Source of the DNA: Isoetes taiwanensis
Lineage: Eukaryota > Streptophyta > Lycopodiopsida > Isoetales > Isoetaceae
DNA: 64,000 nucleotides
Assembly: GCA_021234155.1 (NCBI GenBank)
Contig: JAJEKV010000034.1
Coordinates: 12,439,800-12,503,799, forward strand
Direction: 5' to 3'
Part shown: piece after piece, positions 11,576 through 23,753 of the stretch
Numbering within the stretch: position 1 is the stretch's first letter
How the letters are laid out: every line of letters begins with the position of its first letter
Notes under the pieces: generated by a model
Told to the model about the DNA's origin: nothing
The model's database searches: none
What the model saw: the letters and a program-made list of their open reading frames with translations, nothing else
Program-made: the position numbers and the translations under genes

Positions 11576-13222
11576 TGTGACGCCCTCAAAACGTCTGGGC
11601 GGCCGTACTTTCGGCGAGAAATCCCCCCATCCCGGCTCAACAACCCGCATGGGCCCTTCGCCTACCCCTTTTCTCGAGGTGACTCCTAGTGCGGGAAGGG
11701 AACTGAAAGGTGTCTTGCCGCCCTTCCCCTATGGGCTCCTATAACAAATGAGGCGATAACACGTCGAACTAGCATCAACATATACAAATACTACCTCGAA
11801 GGGTAGTGCATCACTCATAATCCAAGGCAAAGATGATAATCAATGAACCATAAAACATGAGAGCTCCTACCCCTCGGCTCGGGGCTGTAAGGAGGGATGA
11901 TCAATCAGGCTAGGCCTCAAGATAGAGCGGGATCCGAGTCATGGCAATGGCGAGGGCTGGCATAGAACAATGGCTAGGGTTGACCACTCCATCCGCCCCT
12001 CCCCGCGCATACTTTGCAAATGGGCTAGATCAGGCCTCTCGACAGACTCTAGCCTTCCTGATCACATAATCCCATGGCATCACCCATCGGGACTACTCCG
12101 TGTTGCATCTCCCTCGGTCGATGAGGCAGAAGGGTTGCATCTCCCCTTCCCCTGATCTAGAGGTGCCGTGGGCGGCTAGAGAATCGCGGGCGACACCGAT
12201 TGCACGTACCCGGGAACCCCCAAAACGAGCCAAGCCAACACTTGCAGCTCTCGAGGAGAGCAGGGCAACACCATTGCCCCCAGAGGTGTCGGACCCATGC
12301 TCGGCCCACACGGTGACCTGACCATAAGCCTAGCCCACTATGGGATCCCCCGAAGCCCCCCACTCGGGGGATCCTCCCTCCACTTTCCCTCTAGTCCCAA
12401 GTATCCGGGTGCTGAGTCATATCATAGCCTCAATAGCCTGGTGGGCTCCTATGCACAGGCCGCATCTAATAGGAACTAAGGGGTCTACTCTAGGAGCATG
12501 CTACATATGGCTCTAGGTCTCTACCCCCCTTCCCAATACAAGAGGAGCAAACATGATCAACCATCATCACATAATCATCACATCATGAGAATAATCATAA
12601 GAAGAACACCTTAACCTAATCATACAATCTAACTAATAGTTAGGGTTCCTTGATTAGGGTTCAAGATGTTGAATATGGGCTCTAGGATGGCTCTACTCTA
12701 GATACAAGATACTAGCATATCTGGAATGCTAATTCCAGATAAGCTATCACGACGACTATTCTACATACCTGCTCCTGATGCTCTCCCTCCAGATCCGGGC
12801 GCCTCCATGGTCTTCGACTCAAAGTCACTGCCCTACCCAAGAATGAGTCTACCCACCCTTGGCTCTTTGCACCGGCCCTATGCCACAACAAGCGTATTCA
12901 AAATCCCGGGTTTGAACGAGTAGGTGAGTCTCTGGGTGCTAGGGCTGGAAAGAGGTCTAGGGTTAGGGTTTATGCCTATATGAGTTAGGTCCACCTAGGA
13001 TGCCACGTGGCACCAATCGGGTGAGTCCTGTGTGGCGGTGCCCCAATAGGTTAAGGCCACGTGGATAATGGCTTAACCTATGGTTGGCTAAGTTATGAGA
13101 ATAACTTAGCCATGCCCCCTAGTGCCACAATCTATGGTATACAAGGCTATGAAGATAGACTTGTATGGTGACGGATCCAGGAATATACGTATTTATGGCG
13201 TATATTCCCCTGGACCGTCACA
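11576..13222 (-). repeat. Element C 5' LTR (1647 bp)
   Basis: On the minus strand it begins TGTGACGGTCCAGG at 13222 and ends GGGCGTCACA at 11576. It aligns fully with LTRs A and B and contains the same terminal inverted repeat and G-boxes (near 13010 and 13064). With LTR A in opposite orientation it forms a 1.6-kb inverted pair separated by about 2.2 kb. Confidence 0.9.
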
Positions 13223-14186
13223 AAGTTATCTTGCAATAATGATATTGTGCCGTTGTGGTATCGGCAAGCATCAAATAAGCCACGGGCTTTGTACACTAGT
13301 TCGGGAGTCAGGGACTCAGAGGGAGCGGTGAGTATATGTAAGGGCACACATGAAGAATGACTCAGTGGAAGAGTGCCGACTAAAACAAGTCCCCAACCCT
13401 ACAAGTCATTTTTTAGCCTTGATAATTTTGCCTTTAAAATCATTTTTAATTTAGCCTATATAAAATTTCTAAATTCTATTTTTTCGAATGCAATAAATGG
13501 AATAAAATGCCGTGAGAATTTATTGCATAAAATGCAATATTCTCCATATATACCATATACATGTCATGTCTGGCGGGAAGACCGTACGCCAGGCGTGTTA
13601 ATTCAAGCAATCAATTATTCACGCTAACTTATTTCTAATTATGCCTATATAAATCCATTTCATGCTCTCAAAGTTCCTACATTTTTCTTCCTTCCTTCAT
13701 AATGATTTTGCTTTAAGCTTTGTGTTTGGATCCGCCCTCCCTGAAATCTTGGTGAGCCGATTTATTTTCAAAGAATGTTAGATGTTTGGTTTCGCAATTC
13801 TAACTTACTAAAAGACTCCCTTTTTGTTCTCAGAGTGAGGACATCGGAATTAAAACCCGTAGCGTGAGGACTAAGGTCTCATAATCCCAAAAGCCCTAAT
13901 TAAATCCAAAAAGCGTAACTTAACTCAAGGTTAGTTTTCATTTAGTTTTAAGTCGCATCTCAATGGCGTGTTTAATCCAAGAAGACAAGCTTTTGCATTT
14001 GCTTGATGCAGGGAAGCAGATGATGTTTATGAAAACCGTAATAGTTTTTATAAACTTCATCCGCTTCTTTTTTTTTTGAGTAAATTCTTGAGTTTCTCTT
14101 CCGTAATTAATCATGCTATTGCATGCAAGTTTCTATTATGAAATAAGTGTAGTAGAAAGCATTAGAAAAAATCTGAAGATAATATT
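13223..14186. other. Unclassified AT-rich sequence
   Basis: No gene or element end is recognised. The stretch is AT-rich, with short CACGCC/GGCGTG motifs beginning to appear near 13580. It may be part of an unrecognised DNA transposon continuing to the right. Confidence 0.3.
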
Positions 14187-14187
14187 T

Positions 14188-14660
14188 GAAACACGCTAAG
14201 CGTGTTTCATGCTAACCTTTAGCCTTCAACATGAATACACGCCGCCGTGCATTCGCCAGAGAGGAGAGAAATCTGTCAGACAGATAGATAAATAGATAAA
14301 GGCGTGCAATTATCTACACGCCGATAATTGTCCGCCTTTATCTATTTACTTATCTATCCGCATGCTTTTTTCTCTCTATTCATTTAATGCACGCCGAAGG
14401 CATAGTTTTTCCTATATAGCGCTTACACGCTGAGCGCGCAAACAATTTTATCCCTAGTTTCAACTTTTAAGCTAAACACGCCGGCGGTTCTTAGTTTCTA
14501 AGTTTATAAATAAATAAACATAACACGCCAAAGGAATACCGATAATTCGCCACTTCCTATTGATAGATGCCAAGTTACATTAATCAACCCTTGGTGACGA
14601 AGATGCATTGGAATTACATTTGGGCCAGCAATCACACGCCTCCCAACCCAGTTTCGCTCC
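14188..14660. repeat. Array of CACGCC/GGCGTG motifs with a long imperfect hairpin
   Basis: A perfect 10-bp-arm palindrome (arm GAAACACGCT) lies at 14188-14208. From 14226 to about 14402 the DNA folds on itself: the inner stem pairs 14282-14313 (GATAGATAAATAGATAAAGG side) with 14322-14359 around a short loop, and weaker pairing extends outwards through GAGAGAGG/CTCTCT-type arms to GTGCATT/AATGCAC. ACACGCC-type words recur near 14233, 14315, 14390, 14474, 14522 and 14636, and again near 16484 and 16517. Such clustered short motifs resemble subterminal repeats of DNA transposons; no terminal inverted repeats were located. Confidence 0.45.
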
Positions 14661-15879
14661 AATCTCTAGCCCGGTTGAACCGCACCGAAAGCACCAACCC
14701 GTACCGAGCACCGCCTTGCAACCCCCGGAGTACTTGGATCAAGTAATGATGATGGCAGCAGAGCGCAGTGGCAATGATAGATCTGGGCTCAGTCCCTTTG
14801 CAATCGCATCGGAGGTCGGCCCTCTTATCTAATCACTTCAGAATGCAAGATGCATTGATCGAGAGTGAATCTCAGATCCGTCACCGAGATTCAAAATGAG
14901 GAGTCAAGGCTTTCTTAGTGGTTAGCCTCTATGCCCTGATGCCCCAACACGAACCACTACCACGTCAGATAATGATGCAATGGAGATGGCTCAACCAATG
15001 GAGCAGGAGGAGCAGGAGGTGGACCCGTGGTGGAGGTGGAGCAAAGGGGAGGTGGAGCTAGAGCCCCGTATTTTTGTCTGGTTTTACCCGATCCATTCAC
15101 TATGCCCCGGAATGGAAATGGGAGTATCGATAGCCCAGCTACTCAAGAGACCTGGGCTTTGAAACAGCCTCGATTTTTGTCCGGTTTATCCAAATTATCC
15201 AGATTATATACAATTGTAATCTTTTTCCAATGAATACAACAAATTTTGTCTACTTCTATATTTCTACAATGTAATACATGTTACATACCTTTTTAAGCGG
15301 TTTCTTTGGCCATGCAACAAATGTTCCAACACTTTCTCCAACCGTATCCCCACCGGTGTCTCATGAGGTAAAGCTTCATCCATAGCGCAAGAAGACCATC
15401 ATCAGAATTCGGACATACTTATCCCCGAAATAATTCCATGACAGCTTTGCAATGGATCGATGGAGTCGATCTTGCATAATCCTACTTTCCTTTTCTGATT
15501 TGTAGTTAACATGAAACATTCATCTTCGACACTACGCATTAATTGCCTATTCGCACACTTTACCGAAATTATTGTACAAGCTATAGGAATGAGATGCTTA
15601 CCGTAATTTCAGAGCCATTCTTGAGAAGCCGATTTGAGTTTTAGAAATCATCAAGCGCTTATGGAAACACAGCGCCGAAAAATTCGAAAGTTACAAGAAA
15701 GCTTAGGTTAATTACATTTTGGCGGGGATAAATGTAATCAATGAAAGAACAAGGTAGATTGGTTTTAAAAACTCAATGAAAGAAGTCGGCGGACGGTTCT
15801 TTTTTTTGAAAGTGAATCTTCGTCATTATTATTTTTATATATGTGTCAAGAATATTTCAAACCGTGATTTTGTGTTTTC

Positions 15880-16140
15880 TTGAAATTCAAATTTCCCTCG
15901 TGCGTAGAAAACGCTATTTCTCAGACAGTAGAAAAAGCTCGAAAGCAGCTCGAAAGGCCAGATCCGGACCGATTCCGACTGCTACTAGGCTTACCGGAGA
16001 TGTCTTCTAAAACTAATCGAGGTCGAGGGCGACCGGGCCGAGGGAAGCGGTGGAAGAGGAATCCCAAAACCCGCACTTCTCAAGTTTCAGAGGACGCTGA
16101 TCGAATACACGTAATACACAACCCTACTCAAGGTATTTAA
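15880..16140 (+). CDS. Small basic ORF, possible exon, unrecognised
   Basis: An 86-codon open frame with an Arg/Gly/Pro-rich stretch (about residues 47-58, RGRGRPGRGKRW), which resembles an AT-hook-like DNA-binding patch. No family is recognised. It sits in a stretch with other broken coding-like segments, so it may be an exon of a decayed transposon or captured gene. Low confidence that it is real. Confidence 0.2.
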   Translation: MKFKFPSCVENAISQTVEKARKQLERPDPDRFRLLLGLPEMSSKTNRGRGRPGRGKRWKRNPKTRTSQVSEDADRIHVIHNPTQGI

Positions 16141-16489
16141 TTTGCCACGTAATACACAATCGTGGTGAAGAGTATTATGCTTGCATGAATTTGAGATATT
16201 TCCTTGCCTTCACTTAATATGCTTTGCATGAGTTTGAGTTATTATGCTTTGCATGAATTTTAAGTATTACCATCGCTAATGCTCATTGTCCGCTTTGTAG
16301 AACATAATTTTGCTCGCTTTTATAGAATATAGCAGTGTTAGACAGTTGGAGATAGCAATGTTCAATGAGGTTAAATAGTGTGAAATATGGATTCATAAAG
16401 GGTATGTAGCTTAAAATGTGGATGCAAACTAATTTAGTTTCAAATTCACGATAGCATGGTCAATAATAGGAGCTACCAACACGCCAAGC

Positions 16490-17360
16490 GTGATTTGTAC
16501 TAATTTAGGTTTAAATGCACGCCAAGCGATGATCTTTGTTCTCGAAAAGTACTCTAAAAATGTTCATCTTCTTTGCAAAGGCTCAAGAGGAAGAAAAACC
16601 CCTAATAATTTGGGTTCTAATCCCGCCAAGAAAGCAAGGGTAGACGAATCCGATGCAGCATTATATGATCTCACCTTAGATGATGAAGGGCCGATTCTTA
16701 TAGCAAACCAATCGACCGCCGCACCTCAAGAGGAAATGGACGAGGGTGCCGAGTGGTAATGCGTGACCTTGCCAAGACAAATGGCAAGCTCGACTTAACT
16801 CTCTTCTTGAGGAAAAAGGAAGCAGCATAAGATGGCCAAACAAGGGATCCTAATCTCTTGTGAGGAAGAGGATGACACCAACCCAAATTGCTCTTGGAGA
16901 TTACACATAAGCAAAAGAAAGATCTGCTCCGACTTACTCACCGAGAGCTACCAGATACAAGGATACGCTCATGAAGACAGATGTGAATCGGAGACATGTT
17001 TTAAGTATGGTTGGCCAACCAATGTAGCAAGCTTTTACGCCAATATCTATTTGCCAAGGGGTTACAAATGCGTGAGAGGCATGTTCACTAAATCGACAAA
17101 GAAGTCACTATGTGCGGCAAGCTAGGGAATTAGTCGACTTGAAAGCTTCTAGGAGGGTCCTAGATCTAGGGAAGGATGTTCAACCCAGCTTGTCGGGCAT
17201 GGAGGCTTCGCTTTTGAGAATGAACAGACAGTGGTGGCGCAAACTAGAGGCCATGAACAAGCTAAATAAATATTCTCACCATTATCCATTGGGTCTTAAG
17301 GAAACTTTTGGCGATCCATGTGAAGTCCCATATACGCTCACCAAGCTCCATTTATGTTAG
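16490..17360 (+). pseudogene. Decayed coding region, possible MuDR-type DNA-binding domain
   Basis: Three successive open stretches (16490-16759, 16832-17125, 17112-17360) lie in shifting frames. The middle one contains NPNCSWRLHISKRK about 12 residues before YQIQGYAHEDRC, a spacing that recalls the C-W-LH...H-C domain of plant MuDR-like transposases. The first is acidic and ends DEGAEW. The match is weak and from memory of the family pattern. It may belong with the FCP1-like fragment downstream, for example as a gene-capturing MULE, but no terminal repeats were found. Confidence 0.3.
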
Positions 17361-17769
17361 CGTAAGATATGATCCAAAGACATGCCATGGAGATTGTTCG
17401 TAGAGCATGATTAGTAATCCGTGTCAAATGCCTATGCCAAATGTGTTACCTTGGGATATGATCTCAACAAGCCCGCCGAAAGGGATCTAACTTCGAGGAC
17501 GAATGTTAAAGGATAACATTAAATTTTGTCGCCATCGACGGCAAAGATTATGTTGAGGCACGTAAGGCCCTCATCGCAAAAGCGTAACAAACAGGCCAAA
17601 CCGCATTCTACAATCACTATGCGATAGGAGGTGTCGATCTTGATGCCAATACTTCACCGCAGACATTTCACTACGCCGAAGCGATTTGGTTGACTATCTC
17701 AAATCACGCCATGCGCTTATCGATCTTGCTCGGTCAATCAATACATGTTTGATGTTTCAGCTTCCATTG

Positions 17770-18386
17770 CGCTTCTAAGAAGGTTGTGGTGTTCACCTAA
17801 ACGGAGTCCTTTGCAAGACTTTTCCAAAAATAAAGTGGCTAGAGATCGCCATCGACACCAAGAGAATCAAACACCAAGTGGATCTATCCATCCGGCGCGA
17901 CTTGAAGGAGATGCTAGATGAGGCATTCAAGTTATTTCGAGTTGGTATTTGGTCATCCATGGAACTAAGGAACATCAAGGATACTTTGGAGGCAATCGGG
18001 GAAATGCGTGACATTGGTTGACCTTTTGGGATCGTAACAAATGTGTGAAGTTCACTAATCCCAAGGATCCAACAGCAAGCCTATCTTCATCAAACACTTG
18101 AGTAACATGATGGACGAACTTGGTATCGAGAATAAGGATGATATAATCATAGTGGATGATGATGCTCTCAAATGCTTCTACAATCAAACACAGTTCCCGA
18201 ATCCACCATCTTACGATCCAAAAAACTTGGCGATGATGATTTTCCTGTGAAGTTTGTGTCTATTATGCATAATTTGGCTATGGGGATGACGGGTGAAGCG
18301 TTAGATTCATACCCGAATCGATAGAACGGTACGACATGGAACCACACCTTGTTAAATACGTGGAAAAACATGGATTGATCCCTTAA
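17770..18386 (+). pseudogene. FCP1/NIF-like HAD phosphatase, degenerate
   Basis: Seen in shifting frames: KKVVVF, then (after a small deletion) LNGVLCKTFPKIKW, then RRDLKEMLDEAFKLFRVGIW, ELRNIKDTLEAIGEM, and finally KHLSNMMDELG with IENKDDIIIVDDDALKCFYN. This order fits the FCP1/NIF CTD-phosphatase-like fold: motif I (DLNG-type nucleophile loop), the GIWSS motif II region, and the IIVDD motif. FCP1-like enzymes are aspartate-nucleophile phosphatases. Frameshifts and stops make it a pseudogene. The assignment comes from motif order, not a database search. Confidence 0.5.
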
Positions 18387-18599
18387 TGTTTTATTGGAAT
18401 ATATGATATTTTTGTATGATATTTGTGCCATGTATCGATATGCAATCTGTTATTATCAAACCTAATATTATCATCTAAATGCTCTTCAATTTTGGTCTCA
18501 TCTATGTTAGCAACTTTCTCTTCATTTTTGCATATTTCAATTCGTGATATGAAACGCCACACGAATCGCAGCACTTTGTGTTATTTTTGAAGTAAAAAA

Positions 18600-19860
18600 A
18601 AAAAGATTAAAAAAAACAAAAACCCCCTAGAAGACAACAGCAGGTTGGCGTGATTTTGGAGTTGACATAATCCCAATTTAATTGGATGATGGTTTATATG
18701 ACAAACACATTTGGGTACGTCGCTGTCAGCAAAAATCTAAAGGGCTTATATACCAAATCCAGCAATTGACTGTCGTACATCCAGCTAATACATATAATCT
18801 CTGATTGTGTCCCTTAAATTAATACTATCAATGGCTTTTGAAGTAAAGCGAAAATGAACCTTGACCTTTTTAACCGTAGCCACAGGCTTTTTTGATAGCA
18901 TTATCCGGCCATTAGTGCCAATAATAAGCTCTCGTACAGACTCCTCATCATCCACTTATTGGATTAAGTTCAAGTCAGTTATGTTGTCTTCAAAGCATAA
19001 GATCTATCATCCACAATAATAAAACATTCCCATACAAGGTAATAGCCCAAAATAACTTGGGTACAACATTAGACCATAAAAACAAATCATGGCTCCTAAT
19101 ACAATCAGCTTTCATAAGAAAGTAACATTATATTATCCCATATTTGGTCGGTACAAATTTTAGGTATAAAAATACAGTCCAACCACATTATGACATCATA
19201 TAGACTGTCAAAACTTAGGTGCCAGCAATCAAGACCGCACCAAACTGCCTCAAAATGCATGGGATCAGAAGATATCCCCATTACAGACTAGTATAGATAA
19301 CTACCCTGGACCGTACATTTGGTATATAGAATGCAAGGCAACATTGGTACCCCCATGTCACCTGCATGAACAAATAGAGCCTGTATTAGTGCACTGGACT
19401 GATACAGATATGTAATGTTTAGAACAAAGATAGGCACTTCACCTTGCATCAATACATAAGGCACTTCATCTTGCATCAATACATAAGGCGAGCCTGTTTT
19501 ACATTCTCAGACCTGTTAAACCCGGCTGGTTTCAGACCTTTGCAAACTGAGGCCTCATCATTAGTGCAATTAACCATGGATTCAAACCATCAACAATATT
19601 TACTACCATTTGGCAGCTGGAATAAATGATGGTTAAGGGATGCCAACAAACAGTTTTCACCAGAGTCTGCAGTTATGCTGGAAACTTTCTCACAATGCCA
19701 ATATTATGTGAGACAGCATTAAGTGACATGCGCTTAACTAGATCTTCATCCTGCTAATTCAGGCTTTAAGACTCAACACGATACTGTGAGCGTCTTCAGT
19801 TACAGTAGGTAAACTTTCTCCCAGATTTGGCTCTTCTAATCTGCTAGCTGTAGCATCATT
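18600..19860. other. No gene recognised; short tandem duplication
   Basis: AT-rich sequence with A-runs at 18590-18625 and no convincing ORF. A 27-bp unit (CACTTCACCTTGCATCAATA, continuing to AAGG) is repeated twice in tandem at about 19436-19489. Confidence 0.4.
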
Positions 19861-19870
19861 AGATCTAGGC

Positions 19871-20254
19871 TTACTCCCTCATGTTGCATTTTTTATCTTC
19901 CACAACAAGTATTTCAGGACAAACAATTCTGCGCCTTTTCCTAATACACTCTGTTTCTTTATTGCCAATGTTTTCAGATTGGCGACAAATGTCTTGTTTG
20001 TTATCATTTTCAGCCATGTTACGACGCTTAAAGTCTACTTTATAATCTGCACTGTTGCCACCATGCACACAAAGCAGCACCTCCTCTATCAATCTCTCTT
20101 TCAACCCTTGTAACTTGGACGTCCGTATATGGAGTCCAGGATCCGGTATTCCCGGACAAATTTCGTTCCGTATTTCTGGACATTCGAGATCAGCCACTGC
20201 ATGCCCATCCGTAGATCCATGGGGTGATCCATCTGGGCATCCCCTCGAGTTCAT
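19871..20254 (-). CDS. 127-codon ORF, unrecognised
   Basis: A single open frame with a charged, Cys-containing C-terminus (NIGNKETECIRKRRRIVCPE). No domain is recognised, and it overlaps a longer plus-strand open stretch (20055-20630), so chance cannot be excluded. It lies just upstream of the MULE remnant and could be an exon of captured sequence. Confidence 0.15.
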   Translation of the reverse strand: MNSRGCPDGSPHGSTDGHAVADLECPEIRNEICPGIPDPGLHIRTSKLQGLKERLIEEVLLCVHGGNSADYKVDFKRRNMAENDNKQDICRQSENIGNKETECIRKRRRIVCPEILVVEDKKCNMRE

Positions 20255-20989
20255 GCATCCGATGGACGTGGATGTCGGATGTCCTCTGAACCGCGCGGTT
20301 CAACCCCGCGTAGTCGAACCCCACAGTTGGATGTGGACACTTTTTTTCAGTCATAATTGTGGCAGTGTCCTGTACTTGTTTGTGCAGGTTCATTTAATGG
20401 ATGGGGTTGTGGTATTTCCATGCCAAGATTGGTGTGGTATTTCCGCACAATTCAGACGAAATTGGGGGATCCTTTGTTGTTACTCTCTCTCCCAGTCCGC
20501 TCTGTTCGAAACGATCCATTGGAGCGCCTGGGATCAGGCCAGCCATGGAGGCAGAGGATCATGCTATCGAGATAGAATAGGTAAGCTTAGACAGAGCTTC
20601 ACATTGGGTTTAGTTTTAGCAGTGTGCTAGATCTCCCTGGCCATTTTTGTTTTCCAGACTCTTTTGCACCTCCCGGTTCAAGATCCCCCCTCCCTCCTGG
20701 GTGTCGAGACTGCAATTGCAATGGGAGGTAGAGCAGCATTCTGTTATGCAATTTAATGTATCCTGGGCAGCAAACTATTACAGTGCATGCATGCTATATC
20801 CCCACAAACAGGGTGCAGAATTTTTGTGGAAGGGGAGCAAAATTTCCCAGGGTGCAACACCAGCTTCAGGAAGCGTACCTTAAGATAACCAAGTAAGTGA
20901 ATTGCTGCCCCATCAGTTTCATGTTTTTATTGCCTCAATGGCTTCATGCAATTTCAAATGAACTGAACCATTATTTCTCAGATGTAGCT

Positions 20990-23196
20990 TAGCGTTATTC
21001 TTGAGACTTATTGTTTAGGTTTATAACTGAACTACTGTTTCTCAATTGTAGCTACTGGTGCAGCTATGGCCCTGAGGATTATCGTGAACATTCTCGGGAG
21101 GTCAAAGATAAAACAACCCGAGCTCTAATTGTTGAAGCAAAGAAGAAGGATCCTTCCTATTAAAGAAGGGGGAGAAGAGGAATGAGTATTAAGCGAGGTT
21201 GCAGGTGCCACTTTCAAGTGAAGCAGTCGTATTTGAGGCCCCGGATATGTAAAATTATATACTATGAGATGAGGCACATTGATAATCAAGACAAAGTCTG
21301 CCATGGATCCAATGCACAAGAACAAGGCATGATGTAGCTCCATGGCTATCAAAGGGTAAGAAGGTTTGGGCCTACCAACCGTTGCTCCATAACCACACTC
21401 CCCAGGAGGTCTTCCATCAACACGAGGAACAATGGTCTCTAGAGAAGAGGATGCATCCCAATACCCCCAAGAACAAAGATGCATTCCTAGCCATGGATGA
21501 TTTATATAATTTATCCCGCAAGCTAGCTGCTGACACGTGGATGCTGCACAAGAATGTGGCCACAAGTGTTAGGATGTGGGTTGATTTACATCAAGAGAAT
21601 GTGTTCTTGTATCAGGAAGGAGTCCCTTTCATATTCGGCATCATCACACCCTTCCAAATGAAGATCATGTTATCATGAAAGGGGGAATGTTGTACCCTTG
21701 GATTCAACCTTCAAGACCAATGACCACTGCTATAGCCTTTATACCTTGCTAGTTTATGACATGCATGGAAATGGTGTCCTTGTTGCCTAGGTTCTATTCT
21801 ATAGTGCCACCAAGGAGGACACCCATCCTTGGCTGATTGCAATGAACAACCGCATACATAGGGAAGACCTAACTTGGGAACCTGCATGCTTCATTGTGGA
21901 TGATGCACAGGCTGAAATTAATGCCTTGAAGGATGTTTGGCCCGAAACCAAAATTCAGTTGTGTATTTGGCATGTTCGCAGAAACTGGATGAAGTTGCTT
22001 CTAAAGCACGTGAAGAACAAGAAGGTTGGGGGGGAATGTTTATGGACCCCGGTCGTATTATATATGCCATTAAAGTAGATATTGACCCAAGAAGGACTAG
22101 TAATTATGTAGAAGCATGCACCAAAGAGGCTAGGAAGTTGTTGGATGAATTTAAGGAAAAGTACAAGATGTGGTAGAGATTGTGGGGTATATGAACAGGG
22201 TTTGGACCAATAACATTACACATTGGATAATTGCTACAAGGATGTATGCACATGCTAACCAAGAGACGAATTAAAGTCCTACCACGGGCACATGAAGAGG
22301 AGATTAGGGGTATCTAAGCATGCCTTGAGAGAAAGAGGAATAGATTGGGTCATTTACATCTTACAGATATGTTACAAACCCACTTGTCCTTTGATAGGTT
22401 CATGAAGAATTCGGGTTTTAAAACCAACAAGAGACAGGAGCACATAGTTGAGACTGCCATCATAGGTGCTCGAGAACTTCCAGATGAAGCTGTTAGATGG
22501 TTGAACTTCAAGGAGGGGAGGGCCGAGGTGTGGAGTCAAAACATGGACACCTGGAATGATAACCGAGAGGCTTTGCCTTACTTAGTGGATGTTGCACATG
22601 AACACTGGTCATCATGTGATGGTCCATGGGGTATAAAAGGGAATATGTGCAAGCATCAAGTTAAGGTGATCAGAATGATGTCCAAGTACAAAGGCGGTGA
22701 CATTCTAAGGTTTTGTGGGACTCTACATGGTTCTTAGGCTGGCGAGTTGTCCAATCTAAGGTGCTTTGCCAAGGCATATGATGACACCATGCCTTCTTGG
22801 GAAGAAGGGCCATGCCCAAGAGTTGCATCCGATGATGAAGATTTGGATTTTCGAATTGGAGCTGGTTTACGTGAAAACCCAAAGGTGCTACAGAGCATAG
22901 ACGACACAATCGCAGGTCTCAAGGATACCATTGCTAGGAGGCCCCAGGTATGGACTGAAGCTAGGTTCCTTCTAGCTGAACTTAGTAATAAGATGGCAAG
23001 GCTAAGTCAAAGTAGAAATGTCAATACCATGGCACCGAGTCTAGCCATGGTACAAGACTTCAATGGGAAGACCATTGCTAGATCAGTACCTTTCGTGGAG
23101 AGCAACAAGAAGAGGAAGAAGAGGAGTTCACTTAGTGTTTTCTCGAAGGAATGCGAAGATCATATCATACGATGTCAAGGTATTTCAATAATTTAA
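20990..23196 (+). pseudogene. MULE-family transposase (MULE domain plus SWIM zinc finger), degenerate
   Basis: Domains in order: an N-terminal Cys/His block at about 21190-21315 (KRGCRCHFQVKQSYLRP, then RHIDNQDKVCHG); the MULE catalytic core at about 21690-22000 with DSTFKTND (first acidic residue), CFIVDDAQAEINAL (second) and LCIWHVRRNWMK; a SWIM-type zinc finger near 22605-22665 (SSCDGPWGIKGNMCKH); and a Lys/Arg-rich tail (KKRKKRSS) near 23110. Several frameshifts and stops separate the blocks. MULE transposases excise and reinsert Mutator-like elements by a DDE mechanism. Terminal inverted repeats were not identified, so element limits are unknown. Confidence 0.75.
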
Positions 23197-23289
23197 ACAC
23201 TCTCTTCGAATTGATTCCTCTTAGTTGTGGATAGTAATCTTAAGAAGTTAATGCCATGTTGCTCTTAGATGATGGTGGAGGCAATGCCA

Positions 23290-23752
23290 AGGGGGCGAAT
23301 CGCCAGAAACACCATGCCTCTGGCCAGAAATACCTAGACACTGGCCAAAAACACCAAGCCTCCGGCCAAAAACACTAAGCCACTGGCCAGAAACACCAAT
23401 CATATGGCCAGAAACATCATGCTTATGGCCAGAAACACCTAGACACTGGCTAGAAACATTATGCTTATGGCCAGAAACACCAATCCTCTGGCTAGAAACA
23501 CCATGCTTATGGCCAGAAATACCAATTCTCTGGACAGAAACACCATGCTTATGGCCAGAAACACCAATGCTCTGGCTAGAAACGCCATACCTTCCGCCCG
23601 AAACACCGTGTCCTTGGCCGAAACACCTAGGCTCGCCGTAAACACCAAGTCCTAGGCTAGAAACACCATGCCTCCGCCGTAAACACCAAGGCTCGCCGAA
23701 CACCAAGCCTCCTCGACCGTAAACACCAAGCCTCCGCCGTAAAACACCAATC
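23290..23752. repeat. 21-bp minisatellite (GGCCAGAAACACCA type)
   Basis: Roughly twenty tandem copies of a 20-22 bp unit based on TGGCCAGAAACACCAATGCT, with substitutions increasing to the right. Because the unit is near a multiple of three it creates long open frames on both strands (a 208-codon minus-strand frame with 7-residue GVSGHKH repeats); these are not considered genes. Element D inserted into its right end at 23753/23754. Confidence 0.85.
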
Positions 23753-23753
23753 A

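Larger units (their letters stand above)
9411..13222 (-). mobile_element. Element C: minus-strand copy of the H3-carrying chromovirus, 5' part
   Basis: On the minus strand this reads LTR (13222-11576), PBS, leader, ORF1 with H3 (11008-9913) and the ORF1-ORF2 leader with both hairpins, stopping at 9411 where element A begins. The interruption is an insertion of A, not a natural end, so the rest of C should lie left of A outside the window. On the right C is flanked by AAGTT (13223-13227), a possible target duplication. C is clearly older than or diverged from B, which makes the B-C comparison informative for selection on ORF1. Confidence 0.9.

Noticed and set aside
23290-23752. CRISPR-like array
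   Set aside because: Units are contiguous 20-22 bp tandem repeats without unique spacers, in a plant repeat context.
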